Below are positions 49,093 through 60,119 of a stretch of 64,000 bases of DNA, piece by piece. The stretch's first letter is position 1. Each line of letters opens with the position of its first letter. Under the pieces are notes generated by a model that saw only the letters and a list, made by a program, of their open reading frames with translations, was not told where the DNA came from and did not search any database. The position numbers and the translations under genes were made by a program. The stretch comes from Hyphomicrobiales bacterium (lineage in GTDB: Bacteria; Pseudomonadota; Alphaproteobacteria; Rhizobiales; Rhizobiaceae): assembly GCA_900470805.1 (NCBI GenBank), contig UCCA01000018.1, positions 1 to 64,000 on the forward strand. Direction: 5' to 3'.

Positions 49093-49699
49093 TGAAATCC
49101 TGGCGTCGCTTCGCCAAGACATCGAGACCGGGACGTTGGCCCCAGGTGAAGTGCTGAAACAGGAGCGGCTGGCGGAGCGGTTCGGTGTCAGCCGCCAACC
49201 GATTCGCCAGGCTCTCGACCGGATGCTCGCATCCGGACTGCTGCAGCGCCGGCCGGACCGCAGCCTTGCGGTCTCGGGGCTGAATGAGGAGCAGGCCCGG
49301 GAGCTCGCCGAGATCCGCCTGTCGCTGGAGGCGGCGGCCCTTGAGGTGTCTGTCGCCAGATTGACCGAGAGCGACCTGCGCAAGGTCCGGCGCCTGAACG
49401 AGGACCTGCTTGAGGAAGAGGACCCACGGCTGCTTGAGGAGCTCGACATCGCCTTTCATCGAACGCTTTACGGACGATGTGGAAATCAACGGCTGCTTGC
49501 GATGATCGACGACTTGCGTCGCGAATCGCGCCGAGCCTATGCGCGGCAACCGAAGGGTTCGACAGCGCGAGACCAGCTCCACGCCGAGCATCAGGCGATC
49601 ATCGAGGCTTGCGCTCAAAGAGATTCTGGACGGGCCCGTGCAGCGCTCTCCCAACACCTGCAACACACGACGGCACGGCTGACCCGCGAAGGAGAATGA
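49082..49699 (+). CDS. GntR-family transcriptional regulator, FCD subfamily
   Basis: The 205-residue regulator has an N-terminal winged helix (ILASLRQDIETGTLAPGEVLKQERLAERFGVSRQPIRQALDRMLASGLLQRRPDRSLAVSG-type pattern, residues 5-65) and an FCD ligand domain with metal-ligand-like residues in DIAFHRTLYGRCGN and AEHQAIIEACAQRD. No ribosome-binding site is visible; the start codon lies within the palindrome at 49073. The OsmC gene follows within four bases, so it is probably the target and operon partner. Confidence 0.88.
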   Translation: MDTNEILASLRQDIETGTLAPGEVLKQERLAERFGVSRQPIRQALDRMLASGLLQRRPDRSLAVSGLNEEQARELAEIRLSLEAAALEVSVARLTESDLRKVRRLNEDLLEEEDPRLLEELDIAFHRTLYGRCGNQRLLAMIDDLRRESRRAYARQPKGSTARDQLHAEHQAIIEACAQRDSGRARAALSQHLQHTTARLTREGE

Positions 49700-49701
49700 A
49701 A

Positions 49702-50157
49702 ATGACGACGTTTACGGCCAAAGTTGCATGGCAGCGCGGCGAGGACAGCTTCATCGACGGGCGCTACAGCCGTGGCCACAGCTGGACGTTTGACGGCGGC
49801 GCGACCATCGCGGCCTCGGCTTCGCCGCACAATGTGCCGCTGCCTTATTCGCTGGAGGAGAACGTGGATCCGGAGGAAGCCTATGTCGCGGCGCTCTCCA
49901 GCTGCCACATGCTGTTCTATCTCTGGATCGCCTCGAAGAAGAAGATCGGCATCGACGGCTATGTCGACGATGCGGTCGGCACCATGGAGAAAGTCGATGG
50001 GAAGATGATGGTCAGCCGTGTCGAACTGCGACCGCGCGTCGCCTACAGTAGCGAGGTGCCGAGCCGTGAGCTACAGGAGACCATGCACCATCAGGCGCAC
50101 GAACTCTGCTTCCTCGCCAACTCGGTGAAGACGGTCATCGATATAAAAATCGATTGA
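49702..50157 (+). CDS. OsmC/Ohr-family protein
   Basis: The 151-residue protein has the OsmC fold with the reactive Cys in ALSSCHMLFYLWIASKK and the second Cys in HHQAHELCFLANSVKT. Such proteins reduce organic hydroperoxides; the subgroup here resembles OsmC-like proteins more than Ohr. AAGGAG stands seven bases before the ATG at 49702; an ATG two codons earlier overlaps the GntR stop. Likely controlled by the upstream GntR protein. Confidence 0.9.
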   Translation: MTTFTAKVAWQRGEDSFIDGRYSRGHSWTFDGGATIAASASPHNVPLPYSLEENVDPEEAYVAALSSCHMLFYLWIASKKKIGIDGYVDDAVGTMEKVDGKMMVSRVELRPRVAYSSEVPSRELQETMHHQAHELCFLANSVKTVIDIKID

Positions 50158-50170
50158 ACGGCAAGAGATC

Positions 50171-50191
50171 GAAGCCGGAGGTTCCGGCTTC
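50171..50191. repeat. Hairpin GAAGCCGGA-N3-TCCGGCTTC between OsmC and parE genes
   Basis: A nine-pair perfect stem in the 41-base gap between two convergent genes. It has no T run in either direction; a transcript-end stabiliser or weak terminator is plausible. Confidence 0.5.
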
Positions 50192-50198
50192 GCGGATA

Positions 50199-52286
50199 TC
50201 AGATATCGAGGTTTTCGGCGAAGGCAGCGCGATCCTGGATGAAGCGGAAGCGGGCTTCCGGCTTTGTCCCCATCAGATCGTCGACCGCCGTGCGCGTGCC
50301 CTCGAAATCGACCTCGTCGATCAGGACGCGCAGCATGGTGCGCTTCTTCGGATCCATGGTGGTCTCTTTCAGCTGCGCTGGCAGCATTTCGCCGAGACCT
50401 TTGAACCGGCTGATTTCCACCTTGGTCTTGCTTCTGAACTCCGTCTCCATCAGCTCTGCGCGATGGGCGTCGTCGCGGGCATAGGCCGATTTCGCACCTT
50501 GAGTGATCTTGTAGAGCGGCGGCACGGCAAGGAACAGATGGCCACCGCGCACCAGTTCCGGCATTTCCTGATAGAAGAAGGTGATCAGCAGCGATGCGAT
50601 ATGGGCACCATCGACGTCGGCATCGGTCATGACGATGATGCGTTCGTAGCGAAGGTCTTCCTCGCGGTATTTCGAGCGCGTGCCGCAGCCAAGCGCCTGC
50701 ACGAGGTCGGAGAGCTGCTGGTTGGCACCGAGCTTTTCACGCCCTGCGCTGGCGACGTTGAGTATCTTGCCGCGCAGCGGCAGGATCGCCTGATTTGAAC
50801 GGTTGCGCGCCTGTTTGGCCGAGCCGCCGGCCGAATCGCCTTCGACGATGAACAGTTCGGCGCCGGCCGCGGTGTTCTGAGAGCAGTCGGCGAGCTTGCC
50901 GGGAAGGCGCAGCTTGCGCACCGCTGTCTTGCGGTTGACTTCCTTTTCCTTGCGGCGGCGCAGACGCTCCTCGGCGCGCTCGATCACCCAGTCGAGCAGC
51001 TTGGCCGTCTCGTTGGGATTGTCGGCGAGATAGTGGTCGAAGGGATCGCGCAGTGCGTTCTCGACGATGCGCTGGGCTTCGACAGTTGCCAGCTTGTCCT
51101 TGGTCTGGCCGACGAACTCCGGTTCGCGAATGAACACCGACAGCATGCCGACGGCCGAGATCATCACGTCATCGGTGGTGATCTGCGCCGCGCGCTTGTT
51201 CTGCGTCAGTTCGCCGTAAGCCTTCAGGCCCTTGGTCAGCGCGATGCGCAGACCGGCTTCGTGGGTACCACCTTCCGGCGTCGGAATGGTGTTGCAATAG
51301 GAGTGCACCTGCGGATCGCCGCCATACCAGGTGATCGCCCATTCGAGCGAGCCGTGGCCGCTGGTCTTCTCGGTCTTGCCGGCGAAGATTTCGCGAGTGA
51401 CAGTGAATTCCTTGCCCATCGTCGCCTGAAGATAGTCGCGCAGGCCGCCCGGAAAATGGAAGACGGCCTTGTCGGGTACCTCGGAGCCGGCCGGAAGAAC
51501 GCCTTCCTCGCAGCTCCAGCGGATTTCGACACCGCCGAACAGATAGGCCTTCGAACGCGCCATGCGGAACACGCGGCCGGCATCGAATTTGGCATGGTCG
51601 CCGAAGATCTGCGGATCGGGATGGAAGCGCACGCGGGTGCCACGGCGGTTGTGGACATCGCCGAGTTCTTCCAGCCCGCCCTGCGGCAGACCGCGGGAGA
51701 AACGCTGGCGGTAGAGCTTGCGATTGCGCGCGACCTCGACCTCGAGCACGTCGGACAGGGCGTTGACGACGGAGACGCCGACCCCGTGCAGGCCGCCCGA
51801 GGTCTCGTAGGCCTTGCCATCGAACTTGCCGCCGGCATGAAGCTTGGTCATGATCACTTCGAGAGTCGACTTGCCGGGGACCTGCGGATGGTTCTCGACC
51901 GGGATGCCGCGGCCGTTGTCGCTGACTGTGATGAAGCCCTGGAGATCGAGATGCACCTCGATGAAGTTGGCGTGGCCTGCCACTGCTTCGTCCATCGAGT
52001 TGTCGATGACTTCGGCAAACAGGTGATGCAGCGCCTTTTCGTCAGTGCCGCCGATATACATGCCTGGGCGCATGCGAACCGGCTCGAGGCCCTCGAGAAC
52101 GCGGATGGAGGAGGCGCCGTACTCTTCCGAGTTGGAATTGACCGGCGTCGGTCGCGACGTCGCGTTGGGGGCAGGGGCGGACGAGACGGGAGCTGGCGCA
52201 GGTGTAGGGGCCGCAGCCGCCTTCGGCGCGTCCTCCTGCTTCTTGGTCGAGGGCATTGCGGAAAAGAGGTCGTTGCTATCGTCCAT
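50199..52286 (-). CDS. parE: DNA topoisomerase IV subunit B
   Basis: The 695-residue subunit has the GHKL ATPase ([40 protein letters not shown]), the transducer domain and the TOPRIM domain ([29 protein letters not shown]). The lack of a GyrB-type insertion and the [25 protein letters not shown] end fit ParE. An Ala/Pro-rich leader of about 60 residues precedes the ATPase. ATG 52286 is chosen over the upstream in-frame ATG at 52352. It unlinks daughter chromosomes together with ParC, which is not in the window. Confidence 0.94.
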   Translation of the reverse strand: MDDSNDLFSAMPSTKKQEDAPKAAAAPTPAPAPVSSAPAPNATSRPTPVNSNSEEYGASSIRVLEGLEPVRMRPGMYIGGTDEKALHHLFAEVIDNSMDEAVAGHANFIEVHLDLQGFITVSDNGRGIPVENHPQVPGKSTLEVIMTKLHAGGKFDGKAYETSGGLHGVGVSVVNALSDVLEVEVARNRKLYRQRFSRGLPQGGLEELGDVHNRRGTRVRFHPDPQIFGDHAKFDAGRVFRMARSKAYLFGGVEIRWSCEEGVLPAGSEVPDKAVFHFPGGLRDYLQATMGKEFTVTREIFAGKTEKTSGHGSLEWAITWYGGDPQVHSYCNTIPTPEGGTHEAGLRIALTKGLKAYGELTQNKRAAQITTDDVMISAVGMLSVFIREPEFVGQTKDKLATVEAQRIVENALRDPFDHYLADNPNETAKLLDWVIERAEERLRRRKEKEVNRKTAVRKLRLPGKLADCSQNTAAGAELFIVEGDSAGGSAKQARNRSNQAILPLRGKILNVASAGREKLGANQQLSDLVQALGCGTRSKYREEDLRYERIIVMTDADVDGAHIASLLITFFYQEMPELVRGGHLFLAVPPLYKITQGAKSAYARDDAHRAELMETEFRSKTKVEISRFKGLGEMLPAQLKETTMDPKKRTMLRVLIDEVDFEGTRTAVDDLMGTKPEARFRFIQDRAAFAENLDI

Positions 52287-52497
52287 GGGGCCGTTCAGAT
52301 CTTCATCTTGTCGTGGGACGGCCGCTTGCGCTCGAGCCTGACCCAAAATCACCGCATTTCATGTCACGTTTGCGAATCATCCGGAGTCTGCCAGAAAGCA
52401 TCCCGATACGCGACGCCGCCTCGTCAGGCGGACTTTCTCAGGAAATGATTTGCGTTGTAGGGCGCCGGAAGGCAAGAGCCAGACGTTCAAGGGAACC

Positions 52498-53388
52498 ATG
52501 CGCATGCCGATGTCCACAAGTCATTGCACCACTATCACAGCAATTGCGGCCTTTTTCATGCTGATGGCAGGTCAAAGCCTGGCGGCCGACGCGCTGCCGC
52601 CGTTCAAGGACGAGCTGTTTTCGACACAGAAGACGCTGGAGACCAGCGATAACGGGGCGTTCGACGTTATCGACTACAATGAGATGCGCGACATCAATGG
52701 CCGCGACCAGATCCCCGAGAAGCGCGTGCAGCAGAAATACGTGTCGCTCGGCATCCGCAAGCTGCAGACCGAAGAGACCCTGTCGCTGAACAGCCAGAAG
52801 ATCGATGTCACCACGGTGGGATCAACCACCAACGCGGCGTTCACGGTAATCTTCATCCACGGCCGCAACGGCAACCGCCGTCTCGGCGCCAACGATTACA
52901 CCTTCGGCGGCAATTTCAACCGGCTGAAGAACCTCGTCGCCGGCAATGGCGGCGTCTACTACTCGCCGACGGTCAAGACTTTCGACAGTGATGGCGTGGG
53001 GGCGATCGCCGAGTTGATCCGCTACGCCAGCGAGCAATCGCCGGGCCGGCCGGTCATCCTTACCTGCGCATCAATGGGAAGCCAGATCTGCTGGGGCGCG
53101 ACGCGGGATGCCGAAACGGTCAAGCGGCTGAAGGGGATGGTGATCATGAGCGGCGTCACCGATCCGGACTTTGCCAAGAGCGCGTTCTACAAGGCCAAGC
53201 TGCCGCTGTGGTTTGCCCACGGAAGCCGCGATCCGACTTATGCCGCCGCCGACCAGCAGGGGCTGTTCGAGACACTGGTGAAAGCGAAGTATCCAACGCA
53301 CTTCACGCTCTACCAGACCGGCAATCACGGGACCCCGATCAGGATGATCGACTGGCGCCGCGTTTTGAACTGGGTTCTTGCATCCTGA
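52498..53388 (+). CDS. Exported alpha/beta hydrolase-like protein
   Basis: The 296-residue protein has a signal peptide (cleavage near GQSLA-AD). The core has the oxyanion-region motif VIFIHGRNGNRR, a nucleophile elbow CASMGSQ (GxSxG-like with Ala/Ser), and a late His in QTGNHGTPIRM. This fits a periplasmic serine hydrolase. The substrate is unknown. AGGGA precedes the ATG at 52498. It is divergent from parE across about 210 bases. Confidence 0.78.
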   Translation: MRMPMSTSHCTTITAIAAFFMLMAGQSLAADALPPFKDELFSTQKTLETSDNGAFDVIDYNEMRDINGRDQIPEKRVQQKYVSLGIRKLQTEETLSLNSQKIDVTTVGSTTNAAFTVIFIHGRNGNRRLGANDYTFGGNFNRLKNLVAGNGGVYYSPTVKTFDSDGVGAIAELIRYASEQSPGRPVILTCASMGSQICWGATRDAETVKRLKGMVIMSGVTDPDFAKSAFYKAKLPLWFAHGSRDPTYAAADQQGLFETLVKAKYPTHFTLYQTGNHGTPIRMIDWRRVLNWVLAS

Positions 53389-53570
53389 AGACACCGCGTG
53401 AGGACACGTCTGCAAGTGCCAGCTGTGAGAGTTTAGGCAAGTCGGCCGTCAAATTTTAAGCATTTGCGCCGTAAATCGCCCTAATTTCCCTTACGTAAGC
53501 GTCCGAAAGCTTTTCATTACCGCATGCTTTTGCTAAGGCCCGTGCATACGGAGAAATGGGGAAGGCTGGC

Positions 53571-54341
53571 ATGACACCTGACGTGCGCCCGCTCGTGGCG
53601 GGAAACTGGAAAATGAACGGCACGCGTGCCTCCCTCGATCAGATCAAAGCGATCGCGGCCGGCGTGCAAGGCCCTCTTTCCGCCAAGGTGGAAGCGCTTA
53701 TCTGCCCGCCTGCAACCTTGCTTTACGTGGCAACGGCGCTGTGCACCGATAGCCCGCTCGCCATCGGCGCGCAGGACTGCCATCAGAACCCCGAGGGTGC
53801 CCATACAGGCGACATTTCGGCCGAGATGATCGCCGATTGCTTTGGCACCTATGTCATCGTCGGCCATTCCGAACGCCGCACCGACCACGCCGAGACCGAC
53901 CATCTGGTGCGCGCCAAGGCGGAAGCCGCCGCTGCCGCCGAGCTTACGGCGATCGTCTGCATCGGTGAAACGGCAACGGAGCGCAAGGCAGGCCAGGCGC
54001 TCGACATCATCAAGCGGCAGCTGTCGGCATCGGTGTCGGAAAGCGCCACACCCGAAACCACCGTCATCGCCTACGAGCCCGTCTGGGCGATCGGCACCGG
54101 TGTCACGCCGACGGTGCAGGATGTGGAAGCGGCGCACGCCTTCATGCGCGCCGAGCTGGTTGCCCGTTTCGGCGCCAGCGGCAAGAAATTCCGCATCCTC
54201 TACGGCGGCTCGGTGAAGCCGAGCAACGCCAGGGAGCTGATGGGTGTCGCCAATGTCGATGGCGCGTTGATCGGCGGCGCGAGCTTGAAAGCCACCGATT
54301 TCCTCGCCATTTACGGCGCATACGAGGCGCTGCTTGGCTGA
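53571..54341 (+). CDS. tpiA: Triosephosphate isomerase
   Basis: The 256-residue TIM-barrel enzyme interconverts dihydroxyacetone phosphate and glyceraldehyde 3-phosphate. Catalytic residues are seen: Lys in AGNWKMNG, His in VGHSERR, Glu in [10 protein letters not shown], and the phosphate loop [13 protein letters not shown] stands six bases before the ATG at 53571. The order tpiA-secG-pyrG is common in alphaproteobacteria. Confidence 0.97.
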   Translation: MTPDVRPLVAGNWKMNGTRASLDQIKAIAAGVQGPLSAKVEALICPPATLLYVATALCTDSPLAIGAQDCHQNPEGAHTGDISAEMIADCFGTYVIVGHSERRTDHAETDHLVRAKAEAAAAAELTAIVCIGETATERKAGQALDIIKRQLSASVSESATPETTVIAYEPVWAIGTGVTPTVQDVEAAHAFMRAELVARFGASGKKFRILYGGSVKPSNARELMGVANVDGALIGGASLKATDFLAIYGAYEALLG

Positions 54342-54447
54342 GATGCGTGTATATTCCGGGTCGAAGGGCTTGGAATAGCAAATTACCTCATGTAAAGAGC
54401 GCCAGAATTTTACTTTATGCCTGCTTTGCGCGGGCAGGACTGGACCC

Positions 54448-54975
54448 ATGCAGACCGTATTGATTGTCATTCATCTCATGATCGTGCTGGCGCTTGTCGG
54501 CGTCGTGCTTATCCAGCGCTCGGAAGGCGGCGGTCTCGGCATCGGCGGTGGCTCGGGCTTCATGTCGGCCCGCGGCACGGCCAATGCGCTGACCCGCGCC
54601 ACCGCGATCCTGGCGACACTGTTCTTCATCACCTCGCTCGGCCTCGGCATTCTCAACCGTTACGAAGCGCGCCCAACCGACATTCTGAACCGCATTCCGG
54701 CGACGGGCGGACAGGGCAACGGCATTCTCGATTCGCTCGGCGGCCAGAACGGCGCAGCCGCTCCGGCAGCACCGGCGGCTCCCGCTGGCAACGGCGTCCC
54801 GACGGGCGGCGACGCTCCGGCTGCTTCGGCGCCTGCGACGACCGCCCCAGCGGCAACCACGCCAGCTGCTCCTGCAGCCACCGCACCGGCCACCACGGCT
54901 CCGGCAACGCCACAGGCTACCCCGCCTGCGGCCGCTCCGGCTCCAGCCCCCGCGACGGCCCCAAGCGGTCAGTAA
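54448..54975 (+). CDS. secG: Preprotein translocase subunit SecG
   Basis: The first 75 residues are a standard SecG: two membrane helices (VLIVIHLMIVLALVGVVLIQ and ATAILATLFFITSLGLGIL) around GGGLGIGGGSGFMSARGTANALTRAT. About 90 further residues are a low-complexity Ala/Pro/Thr tail, longer than in E. coli (110 residues in total) but seen in related bacteria. SecG supports SecYE-dependent export. A terminator follows at 54995. Confidence 0.95.
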   Translation: MQTVLIVIHLMIVLALVGVVLIQRSEGGGLGIGGGSGFMSARGTANALTRATAILATLFFITSLGLGILNRYEARPTDILNRIPATGGQGNGILDSLGGQNGAAAPAAPAAPAGNGVPTGGDAPAASAPATTAPAATTPAAPAATAPATTAPATPQATPPAAAPAPAPATAPSGQ

Positions 54976-54994
54976 GCGACACCAACAATAACCG

Positions 54995-55027
54995 CCGGCA
55001 GGCTTCAGGGTCTGCCGGTTTTCTTTT
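54995..55027 (+). terminator. Rho-independent terminator after secG
   Basis: CCGGCAG and CTGCCGG form a seven-pair stem around a ten-base loop, followed by TTTTCTTTTG. Confidence 0.85.
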
Positions 55028-55089
55028 GTTCAGATTTCATCTCGCAGCCCGTCGCGTCCAGGACGCAGGAAGAATGCTGTGAAAACCAG

Positions 55090-55122
55090 AGCCCTAAAAT
55101 TCAGGAAATGAATTTTAGGGCT
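55090..55122 (+). promoter_or_regulatory. Long perfect hairpin in the pyrG leader
   Basis: AGCCCTAAAATTCA and its exact complement flank the loop GGAAA, 38 bases before the pyrG start. There is no direct T run after it, although CGTTTTTG follows 12 bases downstream. It could be a leader regulatory structure for pyrG, a promoter-associated inverted repeat, or a second terminator. Confidence 0.6.
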
Positions 55123-55147
55123 GGTGGAATCGTTTTTGAAAAGGTAA

Positions 55148-56788
<1,641 letters not shown>

Positions 56789-56811
56789 GGCATACTCGCA
56801 AAACTAGTGAT

Positions 56812-56842
56812 GAAGGCCGCTCTAAAGAGTGGCCTTCTTTGC
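56812..56842 (+). terminator. Rho-independent terminator after pyrG
   Basis: GAAGGCC pairs with GGCCTTC, with CTCT/AGAG-type inner pairing, followed by CTTTGCTTT. Confidence 0.75.
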
Positions 56843-56916
56843 TTTCGGTCCGGTGTCTAGGCTAGGACGTGAATTCGCCAAGCCCGATGGAGGAGGATGG
56901 CGGCTACCAAAAACGT

Positions 56917-57035
56917 CCCTCATTCTCGCCCTTGTGGCGGGAATCCAGCCGCCGCGCGTCTGCGCGGCGAAAAGACGCTTTCCAGCCCAAGGACTTGGGC
57001 TGACTGGATTTCTGTGACAAGCACAGAAATGAGGG
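56917..57035. repeat. RIME-like rhizobial intergenic mosaic repeat
   Basis: About 119 bases bounded by CCCTCATT and its complement AATGAGGG. Inside are four hairpins in series: CGCC-N5-GGCG, a CCGCGCG/CGCGG element, CAGCCCAAG-GA-CTTGGGCTG, and TCTGTG-N5-CACAGA, with AATCCAG/CTGGATT joining the arms. This structure and several of its blocks agree with RIME1 repeats known from Rhizobium and relatives. It is non-coding and sits between convergent pyrG and the chemoreceptor gene. Confidence 0.75.
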
Positions 57036-57067
57036 TGGAGTGGGAGCTGCCCGCCCCCAAGCAACAC

Positions 57068-57103
57068 AAGAAAAGGCCGCCGACATCCAGCGATGCGGCG
57101 GCC
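57068..57103 (-). terminator. Rho-independent terminator for the chemoreceptor gene
   Basis: On the minus strand GGCCGCCG pairs with CGGCGGCC and is followed by TTTTCTT, 30 bases after the stop at 57133. Confidence 0.85.
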
Positions 57104-57132
57104 CCTTCATTTATCCACTGAAGGTCGTCGTT

Positions 57133-58842
57133 TCAGGCCGCGCGCTGCCTCGGTGTGGCACCACTCTGCTCAACCTGATCGCGGATCGTCCCGCGCCGGT
57201 TTAGCTTGAAATGGTTGACGAGCTCGGCCAGCAGCGCTGCGCCTGACGCCAGTTCCGAGCTGATGCCTGTGGTGCGTTCCACCATGCCGGCGTTCTGCTG
57301 GGTCATGCGGTCGATCTGCGAGACGGCGTTGTTGATCTCGGAGAGACCCGTCGATTGCTCGGCGGCGGCGGTGGCCAGCGCGCTCATGTTGGTATCGATC
57401 GATTCGACGAAGGTCTCGATTTCGTTGAGCGCCGAACCGGTGGCGTCGACAAGGCGAACGCCTTCATCGACTTCCTTGCCAGAGTTTTCGATCAGGCCCT
57501 TGATCTCCTTCGCCGCCTTGGCGGAACGCTGTGCGAGTTCGCGGACTTCCTGGGCGACGACGGCAAAACCCTTGCCGGCTTCGCCCGCGCGGGCGGCCTC
57601 GACGCCGGCGTTGAGCGCCAGCAGATTGGTCTGGAAGGCGATCTCGTCGATCACGCCGATGATCTGGCCGATTTCCTTGGAGGCGGACGCGATCCGCTGC
57701 ATCGCCGTAATCGTCTCACGCACGACGGAGGCCGATGTGGAAGCCGACGCGCGGGCGCTCTGCACCAGCTTGCGGGTTTCCTGCGTGTTCTGCGTTGACG
57801 ACTTGACGGTGGCCGTCACCTGTTCCAGCGCCGCCGACGTCTCTTCCAGCGAAACGGCCTGTTCCTTGGTGCGCTCCGATAGCTGCTCAGCGGCCTGGCG
57901 CATCTCCTGGCTGTTGCCGTTCAGGGCGTTGGTCTGCTGCAGCACCTTTACCAGCGTCTCCTGGAAGGCGCCGATCGAGGTGTTGAAATCGCGGCGCAAC
58001 GTCTCGAACTCACCGACGAACGGCTCGTCGATGGTTTGGCGGATGTTGCATTCAGACAGTCGCGCGAGGCCGGCGCCGAGATCGTTGACGACCTTCATGC
58101 GCTCGGTCACATCCGTGGCGAACTTGACGACCTTGAACACCCGTCCGGAGTCATCGAGGATCGGATTGTAGGATGCCTGGATATAGATCTCGCGGCCACC
58201 CTTTGCGATCCGTTTGAACTGGTCGGCGGCGAAGTGTCCGGCGGCGAGGTCGGCCCAGAACGCCTTGTAGCCGGGCGTGCGGGTGTAATCGACTTCGCAG
58301 AACATCGCATGGTGCTTGCCGACGATTTCACCAAGGGAATAGCCGAGCGTTGCGAGGAAATTCTCGTTGGCGGTGATGATCTCGCCCTCGGGCGTGAACT
58401 CGATCACCGCCTGTGCACGCGAAAGAGCCGCGAGCTTGCCCTTGTCTTCGGCGCTCTGCTTCTTGGCCGCCGTGATGTCGGTCGCGAATTTTACCACCTT
58501 GAACGGCTTCTTGCCGCGGAAGATCGGATTGTAGCTCGCCTCGATCCAGATCTCGCGGCCACCCTTGGCTACGCGCTTGTACTGGCGTTGGTCGAACTTG
58601 CCTTCGGCGAGGCGCGCCCAGAACGCGGCGTAGTCCTTCGATGCGGCCTCCGAGGGATCGACGAACATCCGGTGATGCTGGCCGACGATCTCGCTCAGTT
58701 CATAGCCGATGGCTTTGCAGAAATTTTCGTTGGCGGTCAGAATTCTGCCGGTGAGGTCGAATTCGATGATCGCCTGCGACTTGTTTAGTGCTTCCAGCAC
58801 GGCGCTGCTGGAGGAGCCAATGCCTGATAAAATTCCGACCAT
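57133..58842 (-). CDS. Cytoplasmic methyl-accepting chemotaxis protein with two PAS domains
   Basis: The 569-residue receptor lacks membrane segments. Two PAS/PAC units (about residues 15-130 and 140-255), each ending in KVVKFATD(I/V)T, are followed by a HAMP-like linker and the signalling domain with the hairpin tip ...[45 protein letters not shown] sequence. The PAS pairs resemble heme or flavin sensors such as Aer2-like receptors, but no ligand can be assigned. No C-terminal CheR/CheB pentapeptide is seen. GAGGT precedes the ATG at 58842. Confidence 0.92.
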   Translation of the reverse strand: MVGILSGIGSSSSAVLEALNKSQAIIEFDLTGRILTANENFCKAIGYELSEIVGQHHRMFVDPSEAASKDYAAFWARLAEGKFDQRQYKRVAKGGREIWIEASYNPIFRGKKPFKVVKFATDITAAKKQSAEDKGKLAALSRAQAVIEFTPEGEIITANENFLATLGYSLGEIVGKHHAMFCEVDYTRTPGYKAFWADLAAGHFAADQFKRIAKGGREIYIQASYNPILDDSGRVFKVVKFATDVTERMKVVNDLGAGLARLSECNIRQTIDEPFVGEFETLRRDFNTSIGAFQETLVKVLQQTNALNGNSQEMRQAAEQLSERTKEQAVSLEETSAALEQVTATVKSSTQNTQETRKLVQSARASASTSASVVRETITAMQRIASASKEIGQIIGVIDEIAFQTNLLALNAGVEAARAGEAGKGFAVVAQEVRELAQRSAKAAKEIKGLIENSGKEVDEGVRLVDATGSALNEIETFVESIDTNMSALATAAAEQSTGLSEINNAVSQIDRMTQQNAGMVERTTGISSELASGAALLAELVNHFKLNRRGTIRDQVEQSGATPRQRAA

Positions 58843-58947
58843 TGCAAACCTCGATAATGGATCCGGCGTACAAATCAGCACGCCGGGTAAAATTACGGTG
58901 TTTGCGTAAATATTCGCTAAACATCTATTAGTATTGAGTTTTTCGAT

Positions 58948-60036
58948 TTATGCGACTCTGGGTAGAGGGCCGACATAGATCGAACGCGGTCGGATCAGGC
59001 GGCCGTTCAATGCTTGTTCGCGCGCATGGGCGATCCAGCCGACGGTGCGGCCGATCGCGAAGACGCCGGTGAAGGCCTCGCGCGGAAAACCCAGCGCGTC
59101 GAGCAGCAGCGCGGTGTAGAATTCGACGTTGACGTCGAGCGGCCGACCGGGCTTGCGTTTGCGCAGGATCGTCAGTGCGGCGGCCTCGATCGCCTCGGCG
59201 AGCGCCACCCGGCCGGGATCGACCTGGCCTGTCTGCACCAGCGGACGCAACGCGCCCTTGAGCGCATCGGCCCGAGGGTCGCGGACACGATAGATGCGAT
59301 GACCGAAGCCCATCAGCCGCTCTCCTCGGTCCAGCGCCTTGCCAATCCACTGCTCGGCGTCGGCCGTGGTGCCGATAGCATCGAACATGTCGAGCACAGG
59401 ACCGGGCGCGCCACCGTGCAGTGGTCCCTTGAGCGCGCTTATCGCGGCAAGGACCGAGGAGGTGAGGCCGGCGCCGGTGGAGGCGATCACCCTCGATGCG
59501 AAGGTCGAAGCGTTTAGCCCGTGATCCGAGATGGTGACGAGATAGGCGTCAAGCGCGGTGGTCTGTTCAGTGCTCGGACGGTGTCCCGACAGCATGCGAA
59601 GGATGTCGGCCGCCTGCGACAATGACGCGTCGGGTTTGATCGGCGTGTTGCCTGCCTGCAGTCGCAGGATGGCAGGCAGGATGACAGCAGGGGCAGCCAG
59701 CAAACGCAGTGCGGTGTCAAAATCTTCGCCGTCGGGCAGTCGGGCGATTAGCGCGCGCATGGCGTCTACCGGTGGCAATGTCAGCAGCACCGGGTCAGCG
59801 GCGGCGACGTGCGCGAAGAGGCGCTCTCGCGTTTCGCCGAGCCATGCCTTTAACTCGCCGGCGTCGAATTGGCGCTCCGTCAGGCCATCCAGCAGCAGGG
59901 TAGCAACACTCTCATATGTGCCGGTGGCGGCAAGTTGATCCAGCGACACGCCGCGAATAATCAATCGACCCGCTTCGCCGTCCACATCCGATAGCTGCGT
60001 TTCGGCCGCGATGACGTCTTCCAAACCGTTTTTCAT
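58948..60036 (-). CDS. Citrate synthase-family protein (362 aa)
   Basis: The fold and active-site segments are those of citrate/methylcitrate synthases: SDHGLNAST (first catalytic His), GPLHGGAPG (second catalytic His), GFGHRIYRVRDPRADAL, and a C-terminal GWIAHAREQALNGRLIRPRSIYVGP. The third catalytic residue, normally Asp in NVDFY, is Glu305 here (NVEFY). At 362 residues it is shorter than GltA (about 430), so it is probably not the housekeeping enzyme. It is divergent from a second citrate synthase-like gene that carries a DNA-binding domain. Confidence 0.87.
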   Translation of the reverse strand: MKNGLEDVIAAETQLSDVDGEAGRLIIRGVSLDQLAATGTYESVATLLLDGLTERQFDAGELKAWLGETRERLFAHVAAADPVLLTLPPVDAMRALIARLPDGEDFDTALRLLAAPAVILPAILRLQAGNTPIKPDASLSQAADILRMLSGHRPSTEQTTALDAYLVTISDHGLNASTFASRVIASTGAGLTSSVLAAISALKGPLHGGAPGPVLDMFDAIGTTADAEQWIGKALDRGERLMGFGHRIYRVRDPRADALKGALRPLVQTGQVDPGRVALAEAIEAAALTILRKRKPGRPLDVNVEFYTALLLDALGFPREAFTGVFAIGRTVGWIAHAREQALNGRLIRPRSIYVGPLPRVA

Positions 60037-60076
60037 GGCGTTCTCCTTTACCGAGACGAGGATCGAACCTAGAATG

Positions 60077-60098
60077 ATTGACGTCAATCTTGACGTAA
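60077..60098. promoter_or_regulatory. Operator-like palindrome ATTGACGTCAAT plus TTGACGTAA repeat
   Basis: A perfect 12-base palindrome (60077-60088) is followed by a second TTGACGT-containing copy one turn later (60090-60098). It lies in the 83-base gap between the two divergent citrate synthase-family genes, where it could control both. Confidence 0.6.
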
Positions 60099-60119
60099 TC
60101 GATCAATGTGTGGGGCTTC

